NCBI GenBank assembly: GCA_963724665.1
Contig: CAVRVH010000004.1
Coordinates: 62,001-126,000, forward strand
Origin: DASUPK01 sp963724665
GTDB lineage: Bacteria > Actinomycetota > Thermoleophilia > Solirubrobacterales > 70-9
Reading direction: 5' to 3'
Length of the DNA stretch: 64,000 bases
Under the pieces are notes generated by a model. That model ran no database searches and was not told the origin of the DNA. It saw nothing but the letters and a program-made list of their open reading frames with translations. The position numbers and the translations under genes were made by a program. This document shows positions 38,552-46,386 of this stretch, in pieces. Numbering within the stretch: position 1 is the first letter of the stretch; every line of letters begins with the position of its first letter.

Positions 38552-39187
38552 ATGGAGACCTACGCGGGCAGCCAACGCCCCGTCGCGGCGGAGCGGCGGC
38601 TGCGCGACCGCCTCGGCGGCACCGAAGGAAACGAGGCGCTGACGATAGCCGCGGCGGTCGTGCTCACCCTCCTGCTGGCGGCGGAGGGGATCACTCTGCT
38701 GAAGATGGACTCGCTCCTCAGCGTCCACATGATCATCGGGCTCGTGCTGATCCCACCGGTGCTGCTCAAGATCGGCAGCACCAGCTACCGGTTCGCCCGC
38801 TACTACACCCACTCCCGCCCCTATATGGACAAGGGGCCGCCCCCGATGCTGCTGCGCCTGTCTGCCCCGGTCCTGGTGCTGACCACCGTCGGGATCTTCG
38901 TCACCGGCGTCCTGCTCCTCTCACTCGGGCACAAGTCCGACCAGCTCGTCTTCCTTCACAAGGCCTCGTTCATCGTCTGGGCCGGGGTCTTCGGCATCCA
39001 CTTCCTCTGGCACCTCCCGGGCATGCTCCGCTCGCTGCCCGACTACCGGCGCGGCGATCGCGCCCGGCGCGTTCCCGGCTCGGGCCTGCGCGGGATGCTC
39101 GTCGCCGCCTCACTGGGCGCGGGGATCGCGCTCGCCATCACCCTGGCGAGCGCGATCTCGGGCTACCACGGCGGCCCGTCGGGCTGA
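38552..39187 (+). CDS. membrane protein, cytochrome b561-like
   Basis: 211 residues with five hydrophobic segments. His residues sit on helices in a pattern suggesting two haem ligands per side (SVHMIIGLVL, FLHKASFIVWAG, IHFLWHLPG), resembling DUF4405/cytochrome b561 proteins. A possible function is quinone- or cytochrome-linked electron transfer; this is inference from His positions. The region before it has arms CTAAGA/TCTTAG (38491-38517) of unknown meaning. Confidence 0.65.
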   Translation: METYAGSQRPVAAERRLRDRLGGTEGNEALTIAAAVVLTLLLAAEGITLLKMDSLLSVHMIIGLVLIPPVLLKIGSTSYRFARYYTHSRPYMDKGPPPMLLRLSAPVLVLTTVGIFVTGVLLLSLGHKSDQLVFLHKASFIVWAGVFGIHFLWHLPGMLRSLPDYRRGDRARRVPGSGLRGMLVAASLGAGIALAITLASAISGYHGGPSG

Positions 39188-39190
39188 GCC

Positions 39191-40564
39191 CTACGCGTCG
39201 GCCGGCGGGATGTTGTGGTTGAGCCGGAAGAGGTTGTCCGGGTCGTAGCGGCGCTTCACCTCGCGGAGCCGGTCCCAGTTCGGGCCCGGATAGGCGGCAC
39301 GCAGCGTGTCCTCGTCCTCCTCGCCCATGAAGCCGACGTAGCCGCCCGCTCCGTTCTTGCCCATGGCGCCCGCGACGCCGTTGACGAATGCGTCATGAGT
39401 CTCTCTCTCGGCCGCGTCCGCGTACATCGCCGAGACGTTGACGAAGAGGCCGCGATCGCGGTGGCCGAACGCCGTGGCGTCGTTGGGCACGCGCGCAAAC
39501 GCGCCACCGAGCACCCGCAGCTGGACCGCCATCATCATCGCAGTGGACTTGGGCAGCTCCTCGAGGATCGTCTCGGCGGCCGAACCGTCGAGCGAGTCCG
39601 CGAAGAAATTGCTGCCCGAGGCGAAGCGCGCCTCCTGCTCCGGGCCCTCGTAGAGCTCCGGGTAGCGCATCGGGCGCACCATGTCGGCGTAGGGCTCGGC
39701 GAGCGCGCGGAATGGCGCGATCACCTTGTCGGCCTGGTCGACCGGCCCGGTGTAGGCCATCAGCCCGATGATGATCGGCTTGCCGTGGGCCTCCTCCGGG
39801 ATGAACGGCATCGGCGGAGCCGGCATCACGTTGCCGATCGTCGAGAGCTCCTCCGGGGCGTCCCCGGCGGCCTCCAGGAAGCCGGTGATCACCTCGGGGG
39901 TGGCCGGCAGGACCATCATTCCCCCGACGATCTCCGAGATCTCGTGCAGGCGCAGCTTGAGGCGCATGGCGATGCCGAAGTTGCCCTCGCCCCCGCGGAT
40001 CGCCCAGAAGAGATCCGGCTCGCTCTCCTCGCTCGCCTCGACCACCTCGCCGTCGGCGGTGACCACCTCGGCCGCGAGGAGATCGTCGATCGTCAGCCCG
40101 TTCCTGCGGGCAAGGAACCCGATGCCTCCGGCGAGGGTGATCCCGCCGATCCCGACCGATCCGGCATCGCCGAAGCCGGTCACCAGGCCGTGCTCGCCGG
40201 TCGTGTTCGTGTACTCGCCCGCGGTCATCCCGGACTCGACCCAGGCGGTCTTCGCCTCCGCATCGATGTCCAGAGCCTTCATCTCGGATAGATCGACCAC
40301 GATGCCGCCGTCGGTCGTGCCATAGCCCGCGCGGCTGTGCCCACCGCTGCGGACGGCGAGCTCGAGTCCTGCGTCCCGGGCAAAGGCGACAGCCTTGGCA
40401 ACCTCCTCGGCATTCTTGGGCCGAACGACCGCCAGCGGGCGGCGGTCGATGCCCTTGAAGAAGACCTGGCGGGCGTCGTCGTAGCCCGCATCCTCCGGAC
40501 CGACCACGTCGCCCTTGAGCCCATCCTGCAGATCGGGAATTGAGACCCCCTGTCCTGAAGACAT
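39191..40564 (-). CDS. FAD-linked oxidase (second BBE-like enzyme)
   Basis: 457 residues from ATG 40564, chosen because a GGA-rich ribosome-binding region precedes it; ATG 40591 would add nine residues. PCMH-type FAD domain with AVRSGGHSRAGYG (His for covalent FAD) and the C-terminal KRRYDPDNLFRLNHNIPP. Related in architecture to the enzyme at 35538-36869. Substrate unknown. Divergent from the ArsR operon. Confidence 0.85.
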   Translation of the reverse strand: MSSGQGVSIPDLQDGLKGDVVGPEDAGYDDARQVFFKGIDRRPLAVVRPKNAEEVAKAVAFARDAGLELAVRSGGHSRAGYGTTDGGIVVDLSEMKALDIDAEAKTAWVESGMTAGEYTNTTGEHGLVTGFGDAGSVGIGGITLAGGIGFLARRNGLTIDDLLAAEVVTADGEVVEASEESEPDLFWAIRGGEGNFGIAMRLKLRLHEISEIVGGMMVLPATPEVITGFLEAAGDAPEELSTIGNVMPAPPMPFIPEEAHGKPIIIGLMAYTGPVDQADKVIAPFRALAEPYADMVRPMRYPELYEGPEQEARFASGSNFFADSLDGSAAETILEELPKSTAMMMAVQLRVLGGAFARVPNDATAFGHRDRGLFVNVSAMYADAAERETHDAFVNGVAGAMGKNGAGGYVGFMGEEDEDTLRAAYPGPNWDRLREVKRRYDPDNLFRLNHNIPPADA

Positions 40565-40661
40565 TTCGGTTCCTTTCTCCTTTATTGACATCTTGTCCTG
40601 ATGACGAACGGCACCGCCGGAAAGTGACAGCGCCTGACTTTAGATGGATACCGCATCATTC

Positions 40662-40673
40662 AACCATCTGGTT
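40662..40673. promoter_or_regulatory. probable ArsR-family operator
   Basis: AACCA-TC-TGGTT, perfect 5-bp arms, centred about 20 bp upstream of the ArsR-like start at 40687 and overlapping a possible -10 (TTTAATACT). ArsR/SRPBCC pairs of this type often have a CAACCAnnTGGTT palindrome at their own promoter. Confidence 0.5.
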
Positions 40674-40686
40674 TAATACTTCGCCG

Positions 40687-41001
40687 ATGACCGCCGCACC
40701 GCTCGACCGCACCTTCGCCGCCCTGGCCGACCCGACCCGCCGGGCGATCCTCGAGCGGCTCTTGGCGGGCGAGGCAACCGTCAGCGAGCTCGCCGAGCCC
40801 TTCCCGGTCAGCGTCCAGGCGGTCTCCAAGCACCTCAAGGTGCTCGAGGGCGCCGGCCTGATCACCCGGGGGCGCACCGGGCAGCTCCGCCCATCGCGCA
40901 TTGACGGCGCGGCCCTGAAGGAGGCCGCCGAGTGGATCGACGGCTACCGAAGCTTCTGGGAGCGCGGCTTCGAGCGAATGGAGCGTCGCCTGCGTGGCTG
41001 A
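40687..41001 (+). CDS. ArsR-family transcriptional regulator
   Basis: 104 residues, a single winged helix: FAALADPTRRAILERLLAGE, SELAEPFPVSVQAVSKHLKV and LEGAGLITRGRTGQLRPSRI. No metal-binding Cys pairs, so it belongs to the SdpR-like group that senses something other than metals. Overlaps the following SRPBCC gene by 8 bp, so the pair is coupled. Probably represses its own operon through the palindrome upstream. Confidence 0.88.
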   Translation: MTAAPLDRTFAALADPTRRAILERLLAGEATVSELAEPFPVSVQAVSKHLKVLEGAGLITRGRTGQLRPSRIDGAALKEAAEWIDGYRSFWERGFERMERRLRG

Positions 41002-41440
41002 CAAGCCGGACATCGAGATGAACTGGACCTTCGAGGCGCCCCGCGATGAGGTCTGGCGCGAGTGGACGGAGCCCGAGCGCTTCGCCGATTGGTACGGCGG
41101 CCCCGAGTACAAGATCGCCGTCGACGAGATCGCGATGGATGTCCGCGAGGGCGGCAAGTGGACCGCCGTGATGCGCGGGCCGAGAGACCACGTGATCCAC
41201 TGGGACGGCGAGTACATCGAAGTGAGCGAACCGGAGAAGCTCTCCTTCACGGTCTCCGACCAGCCGGACGAAGACGTCTACGACCTCTGCACCGTCGAGC
41301 TGACCGACCTCGCCGGCACGCGCACCGATATGCGCTTCACCCAGTCCGGCGGCCACATGCCGGCCGAGGCATATCGCCGCGCCCAGCAAGGCTGGTCCGG
41401 CTTCTTCGAGCGGATCGCCGAGCGGCTGGCGGCCGATTAG
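40994..41440 (+). CDS. SRPBCC (AHSA1-like) domain protein
   Basis: 148 residues from GTG 40994. Opens with NWTFEAPRDEVWREWTEPER and FADWYGGPEY, typical for Activator-of-Hsp90-like START proteins, and ends in a long helix (QQGWSGFFERIAERLA). This family is usually encoded directly after an ArsR-type regulator, as here. A ligand-binding helix-grip fold; ligand unknown. Confidence 0.86.
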   Translation: MADKPDIEMNWTFEAPRDEVWREWTEPERFADWYGGPEYKIAVDEIAMDVREGGKWTAVMRGPRDHVIHWDGEYIEVSEPEKLSFTVSDQPDEDVYDLCTVELTDLAGTRTDMRFTQSGGHMPAEAYRRAQQGWSGFFERIAERLAAD

Positions 41441-41493
41441 TTCCGCCTCGGGAACCGGTCTGACAAGCAACTGGAAACGAACAGGAGGAAGAA

Positions 41494-42066
41494 ATGAGTG
41501 GGCGGATCGTTGTTACGGAGTTCATCTCAGTGGACGGAGTGATCGAGGACCCGGGCGGAGCCGAGGACTTCGAACACGGTGGCTGGAGCTTCGAGTACAA
41601 CCGCGGCGACGAGGGCGACAAGTTCAAGATGGAAGAGTTGATGGACGCCGACGTCCAGTTGCTCGGGCGGGTGACCTACGAGGGCTTCGCGGACGCGTGG
41701 CCGTCGCGCGAGGGCGACTTCGCCGACAAGATCAACAAGGGCCGCAAGGTCCTGGTCTCCACCACGGTCACCGACCCGTCCTGGGAGAACACCACCGTGA
41801 TCTCCGAGAACGTGCCCGACGAGCTCCGCAAGCTTCGCGAGGAGACCGACGGGAACATTCTGGTCGCCGGAAGCGGCACCCTCGTCAACACGCTGCTCGA
41901 AAACGACCTGGTCGACGAGCTGCGCCTGATGGTCTTCCCGACCATCCTCGGCTCGGGGAAGAGGCTCTTCCCCGACGGGATCGGCCGGATCAAGCTGAAC
42001 CTGGTCGAGGACGAGGGCGTGGGCCCGGACGGCGTCCGGACGCAGGTCTACCGGCGCGCCGACTAG
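41494..42066 (+). CDS. RibD C-terminal/dihydrofolate-reductase-like reductase
   Basis: 190 residues. SGRIVVTEFISVDGVIEDPG begins the DHFR-like fold. LGRVTYEGFADAWP and the NADPH segment NILVAGSGTLVNTLLENDLV follow. The end is VDELRLMVFPTILGSGKRLF. Not riboflavin RibD or true DHFR by length and context; such YwjB/YyaP-like reductases have unknown substrates. RBS GGAGG is 8 bp upstream of ATG 41494. It may be an outlying member of the ArsR operon (53-bp gap). Confidence 0.84.
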   Translation: MSGRIVVTEFISVDGVIEDPGGAEDFEHGGWSFEYNRGDEGDKFKMEELMDADVQLLGRVTYEGFADAWPSREGDFADKINKGRKVLVSTTVTDPSWENTTVISENVPDELRKLREETDGNILVAGSGTLVNTLLENDLVDELRLMVFPTILGSGKRLFPDGIGRIKLNLVEDEGVGPDGVRTQVYRRAD

Positions 42067-42110
42067 GCGGGCCTCCCTCTACACGCCTTAGAGGTGTGTT
42101 TTCTCAGACC

Positions 42111-42132
42111 GCTGCTTTGCATGGAAAGCAGC
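42111..42132. repeat. type B hairpin repeat, perfect 8-bp stem
   Basis: Arms GCTGCTTT (42111-42118) and AAAGCAGC (42125-42132) enclose the six-base loop gcatgg. It is followed at 42142 by a degenerate copy of the leader and SnoaL start, the same order seen at 46331. Confidence 0.85.
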
Positions 42133-42141
42133 ACTCTGGGC

Positions 42142-42184
42142 GAGATACAACTGCGGGGCGATGTCGGAGGAGATTGCTGCTCCG
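42142..42184 (+). pseudogene. degenerate leader plus start of a MSEE SnoaL gene
   Basis: GAGATAC-AA-CTGCGGGGCG (42142-42160) is the 17-base leader with a 2-base insertion and one substitution, followed by ATG 42161 TCG GAG GAG (MSEE). After four codons the resemblance to the SnoaL genes ends (IAAPHYVRRVAK). The rest of the 42067-42371 gap shows no recognisable gene. Confidence 0.6.
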
Positions 42185-42371
42185 CACTATGTGCGGCGCG
42201 TTGCGAAGTTGTTGCCCAGTTGTGTGCTGCCGCCGGGCCCAATCCCTGCGAGGGGCTCGCGCGTATACCGAGTGACCGGCGCATGCTCCGGCTGGGAGGG
42301 ATGCGCTCCAAGCCCATGGCCACGCGTAGTTCTACCGGTGTCTGAGACGCCAACGATGAGGAGGTGAAGCG

Positions 42372-42653
42372 ATGAGACGGATAGTGACGGCTGCGGCTCT
42401 CACCGGCGTCGGCGTGCTGGTTGCCCGCGCAGTCATACCGAAGCTGAAGCTGCATGAGCGCGGCATGGCTGGCTGCGAGCGGATGTTCGAGCAGATGCCC
42501 GAGGACTTTCCGCCCAAGCGGATGATGCGCGGGATCGAGGAGATCCGCGCACACACTGCGCGGACCCGGGAGCTCCTCGAGGGCCGCAAGACGGACGAGG
42601 CCGAGCCACTCGGTGAGGTCTCAACAACTGAGGCGGTGGCTCATGCGTCTTGA
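42372..42653 (+). CDS. small hypothetical protein with N-terminal membrane or signal segment
   Basis: 93 residues: RRIVTAAALTGVGVLVARAV is a short hydrophobic start. The rest is a charged helical region (ERMFEQMPEDFPPKRMMRGI and EEIRAHTARTRELLEGRK). A near-perfect Shine-Dalgarno (GAGGAGGTGA) lies 5 bp before the ATG, so it is probably translated. Similar small proteins are scattered in actinobacteria without known function. Confidence 0.6.
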   Translation: MRRIVTAAALTGVGVLVARAVIPKLKLHERGMAGCERMFEQMPEDFPPKRMMRGIEEIRAHTARTRELLEGRKTDEAEPLGEVSTTEAVAHAS

Positions 42654-42708
42654 GCAACGGAGGATTCGATCATGAGGCATCACACATGATGTGGTTTGCG
42701 GAGGGCTG

Positions 42709-42819
42709 ATGGTTCTCGCCATAGTCCTGGCGGTGGCGGGAGCGGGGGCGTTCGCGTTCCTGGCGCCGCTCGGCTGCGTGGCGATGATGGCCATGGTCTG
42801 GACGATGGTGCGGCACTAG
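42709..42819 (+). CDS. 36-residue membrane peptide, paralogue of the one at 47193
   Basis: MVLAIVLAVAGAGAFAFLAP then LGCVAMMAMVWTMVRH: one long hydrophobic helix ending in VWTMVRH. It resembles VGAGAWAFIPAAGCAV/GMMVWSMVR of the 57-residue protein at 47193. Just upstream, a good ribosome-binding site (GGAGGA, 42659-42664) precedes ATG 42672, which stops after five codons (MRHHT). The longer gene's N-terminus MKHSH seems to have decayed here by a frameshift. Confidence 0.5.
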   Translation: MVLAIVLAVAGAGAFAFLAPLGCVAMMAMVWTMVRH

Positions 42820-42860
42820 CTCGGCATGTAAGCCCTGCGCTGCATCGGATTGCCAAGTGT

Positions 42861-42905
42861 CCGCTTTGGACGAAAAGCAGCACCGCTGCTTTGCATGGAA
42901 AGCGA
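42861..42905. repeat. adjacent type A and type B hairpin repeats
   Basis: Type A at 42861-42881 (arms GCTTT and AAAGC around ggacga) is followed after three bases by type B at 42885-42903 (GCTGCTTT, loop gcatgg, AAAGC; the last arm bases are not conserved). The only place in the window where A and B sit side by side. It lies 42 bp after the small membrane peptide gene. Confidence 0.8.
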
Positions 42906-42973
42906 TACTTTCGCCGGACCGTCAGCTCGCCTCGAATCGAGGCCGCCGACGGCCTTACGGCCCGCCTCTACCT

Positions 42974-43132
42974 CCCTCGATCCCCGGCACCAAGCGCGTA
43001 TCGCGCGTCGAGGAGAACACCGCCGCCGATCAGCTCGGGCTGAGCGCCGAGCAGATCGAACGGCTGAACAACCTAACCTCGGCCGTCGGCGAGCGCCACG
43101 AAGTAGCGCAGATGGCCACCATTGACCGCTGA
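42974..43132 (+). pseudogene. C-terminal relic of an aldo/keto reductase
   Basis: The frame reads PSIPGTKRVSRVEENTAADQ, LGLSAEQIERLNNLTSAVGE, RHEVAQMATIDR, then TGA. This matches the last ~50 residues of aldo/keto reductases (PIPGTKR...EEN, the NADPH 2'-phosphate-binding end, then the closing helix). The N-terminal ~270 residues are absent and the hairpin repeat lies where they should be. The open frame reaching 42857 includes the repeat and is not a real gene start. Confidence 0.65.
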
Positions 43133-43183
43133 GCACGATGACCACGATCCGCCCGGTTCCGACTACCTTTAGCAAGAGCGGCG

Positions 43184-44854
43184 ATGGCCAAGGAGAGGTC
43201 CAGCAGACAGACCCCTTTGAAGCGCTCCTACTCGCAAGGGGCGGCCGACCGGCCGCTGCTAGGCGAGACGATCGGGGAGAACCTCGAACGGACGGTCGCT
43301 GAGCACGGTGAGCGGGAGGCCCTGGTCGTACGGCACCAGAAGGTGCGCTGGACCTATGAGGATCTGAACGAGCGGGTGGACCGTTTGGCAGGAGGCTTGC
43401 TCGGGGCGGGCATCGGCGCCGGAGACCGGGTGGGGATCTGGGCCCCCAACTGCGCGGAATGGGTGCTCGTCCAATTCGCCACGGCAAAAGTTGGCGCGAT
43501 CCTGGTCAACATCAACCCGGCGTATCGCACCTCGGAGCTGCAGCACGCGCTCGGGCAGTCCGGCTGTCGCATGCTGATCTCAGCCGACGCATTCAAGAGC
43601 TCGAACTATGCGGCAATGATCGAGGAGGTACGGTCGGATCTCCCCGACCTCAAGCGCGTCGTGCTGCTCGGCTCTCGCGACTGGGAGGAGCTGCTGCACG
43701 CGGGCGAAGCGATCCCGGAGCGCGACCTTCGCGATCGGATGGCGAGCCTCGACTTCGATGACCCGATCAACATCCAGTACACCAGCGGCACCACTGGGCT
43801 GCCCAAGGGCGCGACGCTCAGCCACCACAACATCCTGAACAACGCGTTCTCGGTCGCCGAGACCTGCCGCTACACGGAGGCCGACCGAGTCTGCATTCCC
43901 GTCCCCTTCTACCACTGTTTCGGAATGGTCATGGGCAACTTGGGGTGTACCTCGCACGGGGCCACCATGGTCGTCCCCGCCCCGGCGTTCGAGCCCGTCG
44001 CAGTGCTGGAGACCGTCGCGGCTGAAGCGTGCACCAGCCTCTATGGAGTGCCGACGATGTTCATCGCCGAGCTGAACGAGCCGGGATTCGCGGACTATGA
44101 CTTGACTTCGCTTCGGACGGGCATCATGGCCGGAGCTCCCTGCCCCGTCGACGTCATGACACGCGTCATCGACGACATGCACATGACGGACGTCACCATC
44201 TGCTACGGAATGACCGAGACCTCACCCGTGTCCACCCAGACCAGCGTCGACGATCCCCTCGAGAAGCGGGTCGGAACGGTCGGCCAGGTCGCCCCCCATG
44301 TCGAGGTGAAGGTGATCGACCTCGATGCGGGTCGCGCCGTGCCACGGGGCGAGCCCGGCGAACTGCTGACTCGCGGCTACTCCGTGATGCTCGGCTACTG
44401 GGACGACCGGGAGCGCACGGACGAGGCCATCGACGGCGCCGGCTGGATGCATACCGGTGACCTCGCCGTGATGGACGACGACGGCTACCTCAACATCGTC
44501 GGCCGCATCAAGGAGATGGTCATCCGGGGTGGTGAGAACATCTATCCGAGGGAGATCGAGGAGTTTCTCCGTGGACACCCGGACATCGTCGACGTCGCCG
44601 TGATCGGTGTCCCTGACGCCCGGTTCGGTGAGGAGCTGATGGCATGGGTCACCCTACGGGAGGGGGCAGAACTGGAGATCGATTCGCTCAAGGAGTTCTG
44701 CCACGGACGAATCGCCCACTTCAAGGTCCCGCGCTACCTGAAGGTGACCGGTGAATTTCCAATGACGATCACCGGGAAGATCCAGAAGTTCCGGATGCGG
44801 GAGATCGCGATTGCCGAGCAAGATCTCGAGGATCAGATCCGCGCGACCGCGTGA
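43184..44854 (+). CDS. fatty-acid-CoA ligase (AMP-binding, FadD-like)
   Basis: 556 residues. ANL-family motifs: YTSGTTGLPKGATLSHHN (P-loop), the acyl-pocket segment VPFYHCFGMVMGNL, YGMTETSPVS, MHTGDLAVMDDDGYLNIVGR, and the C-terminal domain with GGENIYPREIEE and Lys in ITGKIQKF. Converts medium- or long-chain fatty acids to acyl-CoA via acyl-AMP. Standing alone after the AKR relic. Could feed the WS/DGAT pathway, which is inference. Confidence 0.9.
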   Translation: MAKERSSRQTPLKRSYSQGAADRPLLGETIGENLERTVAEHGEREALVVRHQKVRWTYEDLNERVDRLAGGLLGAGIGAGDRVGIWAPNCAEWVLVQFATAKVGAILVNINPAYRTSELQHALGQSGCRMLISADAFKSSNYAAMIEEVRSDLPDLKRVVLLGSRDWEELLHAGEAIPERDLRDRMASLDFDDPINIQYTSGTTGLPKGATLSHHNILNNAFSVAETCRYTEADRVCIPVPFYHCFGMVMGNLGCTSHGATMVVPAPAFEPVAVLETVAAEACTSLYGVPTMFIAELNEPGFADYDLTSLRTGIMAGAPCPVDVMTRVIDDMHMTDVTICYGMTETSPVSTQTSVDDPLEKRVGTVGQVAPHVEVKVIDLDAGRAVPRGEPGELLTRGYSVMLGYWDDRERTDEAIDGAGWMHTGDLAVMDDDGYLNIVGRIKEMVIRGGENIYPREIEEFLRGHPDIVDVAVIGVPDARFGEELMAWVTLREGAELEIDSLKEFCHGRIAHFKVPRYLKVTGEFPMTITGKIQKFRMREIAIAEQDLEDQIRATA

Positions 44855-44919
44855 AGCGAGCCTCGGTCTATACCAGCCGGCTTCCGACGATCCTGCAGAT
44901 CGGGCCCTCAGATGGGGGT

Positions 44920-44941
44920 GCTGCTTTGCATGGAAAGGAGC
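44920..44941. repeat. type B hairpin repeat with one arm mismatch
   Basis: GCTGCTTT (44920-44927), loop gcatgg, then AAAGGAGC (44934-44941): one C-to-G change breaks a base pair. In the 193-bp gap between convergent genes at 44854 and 45048; nothing else recognisable in that gap. Confidence 0.75.
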
Positions 44942-45047
44942 GGTCTTCGACCCGGCGCTCGTTTCTCGCGCGAAGCGACACCCCCCTCCCCGTTACGCAG
45001 GAAGACGAGTTTCGCGGCGCGCAACATATCGGGGCTTCCGATTCGAT

Positions 45048-45851
45048 CTAGGGGCGACGCATGGCGGGGCCGCGCAGCGTTCCGATGACGCGCGGATGAC
45101 CGTCGATGACCGGCGCGTCGATCAACTCGAAACCCTCGAAGTCCGCATGGCAGGCCATCGCGTCCAAACCTGCGGGGGTGAAGCCCCAGTACACGAAGTC
45201 ATCGCGAGCGTAGACCTCGCCTGCCTCGTAGGCATGGATAGCCGCCACGGCGTCGAGCGTCCGATCCGCTGAGCCGTAGGTCTCAAGAAGCACCCGGCCT
45301 TCTGCCGAGAGGCACCGTCGAAGCACCTTGAGCAGTCCCATCGGGTCGTCGACCCGGTGCAGGATCCCGAAGCAGAGGATGAAGTCGAACGTTTCCTCGA
45401 GCTGGTCGAGATCGAAGGCGTTGAGACGACGGTACTCGACTGTCGAGTGGAGCAACTCCCGGATCGCTGTGAACCCTTCGCCCCCCTCAAGCTCGACACC
45501 CCAGCGCGCCCGGACCCAAGCCCTGTACTGCTCGTTGTCCACCGCGACGACTCGCCGCGCGCCACGGGCTTCGGCGAGGAACGCGTAGAAGCCGTCAAAG
45601 GTGCCAACGTCGAGCACGCTCATGCCGCTGAAGTCTTCGGGAAGGGCGGGGATCCGGTAGCGGTGGTTGCGGGCGACGCCGGGCGTGTAGAGCTGGTCGG
45701 AGCGCTCGAGCGAGAAGGTGTGGAACCAGAGGGGGACTCGATCCAGGACGGCTCTGGCCGCCTCGGGATCGGCCTCGATCGGCAGCAGATCAGCCACCTC
45801 GCGCTCGGCGGCAGTCGGCTCCGGAGGAGCCTCTCTCCGCAATGTCACCAC
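45048..45851 (-). CDS. SAM-dependent methyltransferase (DUF1698/CmoB-like)
   Basis: 267 residues. SAM-binding motif I is VLDVGTFDGFYAFLAEARGA. The preceding PLWFHTFSLERSDQLYTPGV and RNHRYRIPALPEDFSG resemble the DUF1698/CmoB group, and motif IV FDFILCFGILHRVDDP is present. Likely methylates a small molecule or modifies carbohydrate or tRNA-related substrate; CmoB function itself is not claimed because the length is shorter. Start GTG 45851. Confidence 0.82.
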   Translation of the reverse strand: MVTLRREAPPEPTAAEREVADLLPIEADPEAARAVLDRVPLWFHTFSLERSDQLYTPGVARNHRYRIPALPEDFSGMSVLDVGTFDGFYAFLAEARGARRVVAVDNEQYRAWVRARWGVELEGGEGFTAIRELLHSTVEYRRLNAFDLDQLEETFDFILCFGILHRVDDPMGLLKVLRRCLSAEGRVLLETYGSADRTLDAVAAIHAYEAGEVYARDDFVYWGFTPAGLDAMACHADFEGFELIDAPVIDGHPRVIGTLRGPAMRRP

Positions 45852-46330
45852 GCGCTTCGCGTCCTTGTGATTACGAGCTGCGGCGGCCCACGCCGAGAGG
45901 CGCTGCTGGGCACGTGGCCGCTCCGACTGGAGGATCTCAGAGGGCTAGGGAGTCGTTTCGGTCATGCCATCGTCTCCCCTCTCGATACGGGAGACTGGCC
46001 CGGCCTAAGCCTGGGGTGCTCAGATGGCGTTGTGCCTCGATCGTTAGTGCGACGCGACGGTCACCGTCGGCGTGATGCAACTCGCCGCGCCGTCGTGCTG
46101 CTGGTTGGGACAGCTTGCTGGCGGTCATAAGACATCAGACCTTTCGTGCCCTCTATAGCGGGTCGCACGGAAGGGAAGAGGGATGACCCAGCGAGCGAAG
46201 TTGCAGGCACCGAGGAAAAATGTTCTGACCGCAGCGCCAGCCCAACTAGCTTACTCCGGCTTCCTAAGTCGCCCCGAAGGCGGCCGGGACGAGAGGCGCG
46301 TTCGTCGGGACGATTTCACGGGCGCAGATT
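45852..46330. other. gene-poor stretch, no supported gene
   Basis: About 480 bp without a convincing ORF; short frames present look like composition artefacts. It contains one inverted repeat, GTCTCCC (45972-45978) and GGGAGAC (45989-45995), without a T-run, so a terminator is not supported. It could be eroded sequence at the edge of the SnoaL cluster. Confidence 0.5.
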
Positions 46331-46352
46331 GCCGCTTTGCATGGAAAGCGGC
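46331..46352. repeat. type B hairpin repeat with compensatory stem change
   Basis: Arms GCCGCTTT (46331-46338) and AAAGCGGC (46345-46352), loop gcatgg. Compared with 42111 (GCTGCTTT/AAAGCAGC), one base pair has changed from T-A to C-G, keeping the stem perfect. It lies 17 bp upstream of the SnoaL leader at 46370. Confidence 0.85.
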
Positions 46353-46369
46353 GGTTTCCCGTCACCCAC

Positions 46370-46386
46370 GAGATACTGCGTGGGCG
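46370..46386 (+). promoter_or_regulatory. common 17-base leader of SnoaL genes, copy 1
   Basis: GAGATACTGCGTGGGCG directly before ATG 46387. The identical 17 bases precede the genes at 47418 and 50349. No Shine-Dalgarno lies in it; instead GGAGGAG occurs in codons 3-5 of the gene. It may carry a promoter -10-like element (GATACT) for a nearly leaderless transcript. Confidence 0.55.

Noticed and set aside
42857..43132. 92-residue ORF starting in the hairpin repeat
   Set aside because: Its first half is repeat sequence; only the C-terminal half matches aldo/keto reductases, so it is a relic.
45972..45995. Hairpin GTCTCCC/GGGAGAC as a terminator
   Set aside because: The 10-base loop and missing T-run make it weak; no gene ends nearby on the plus strand.
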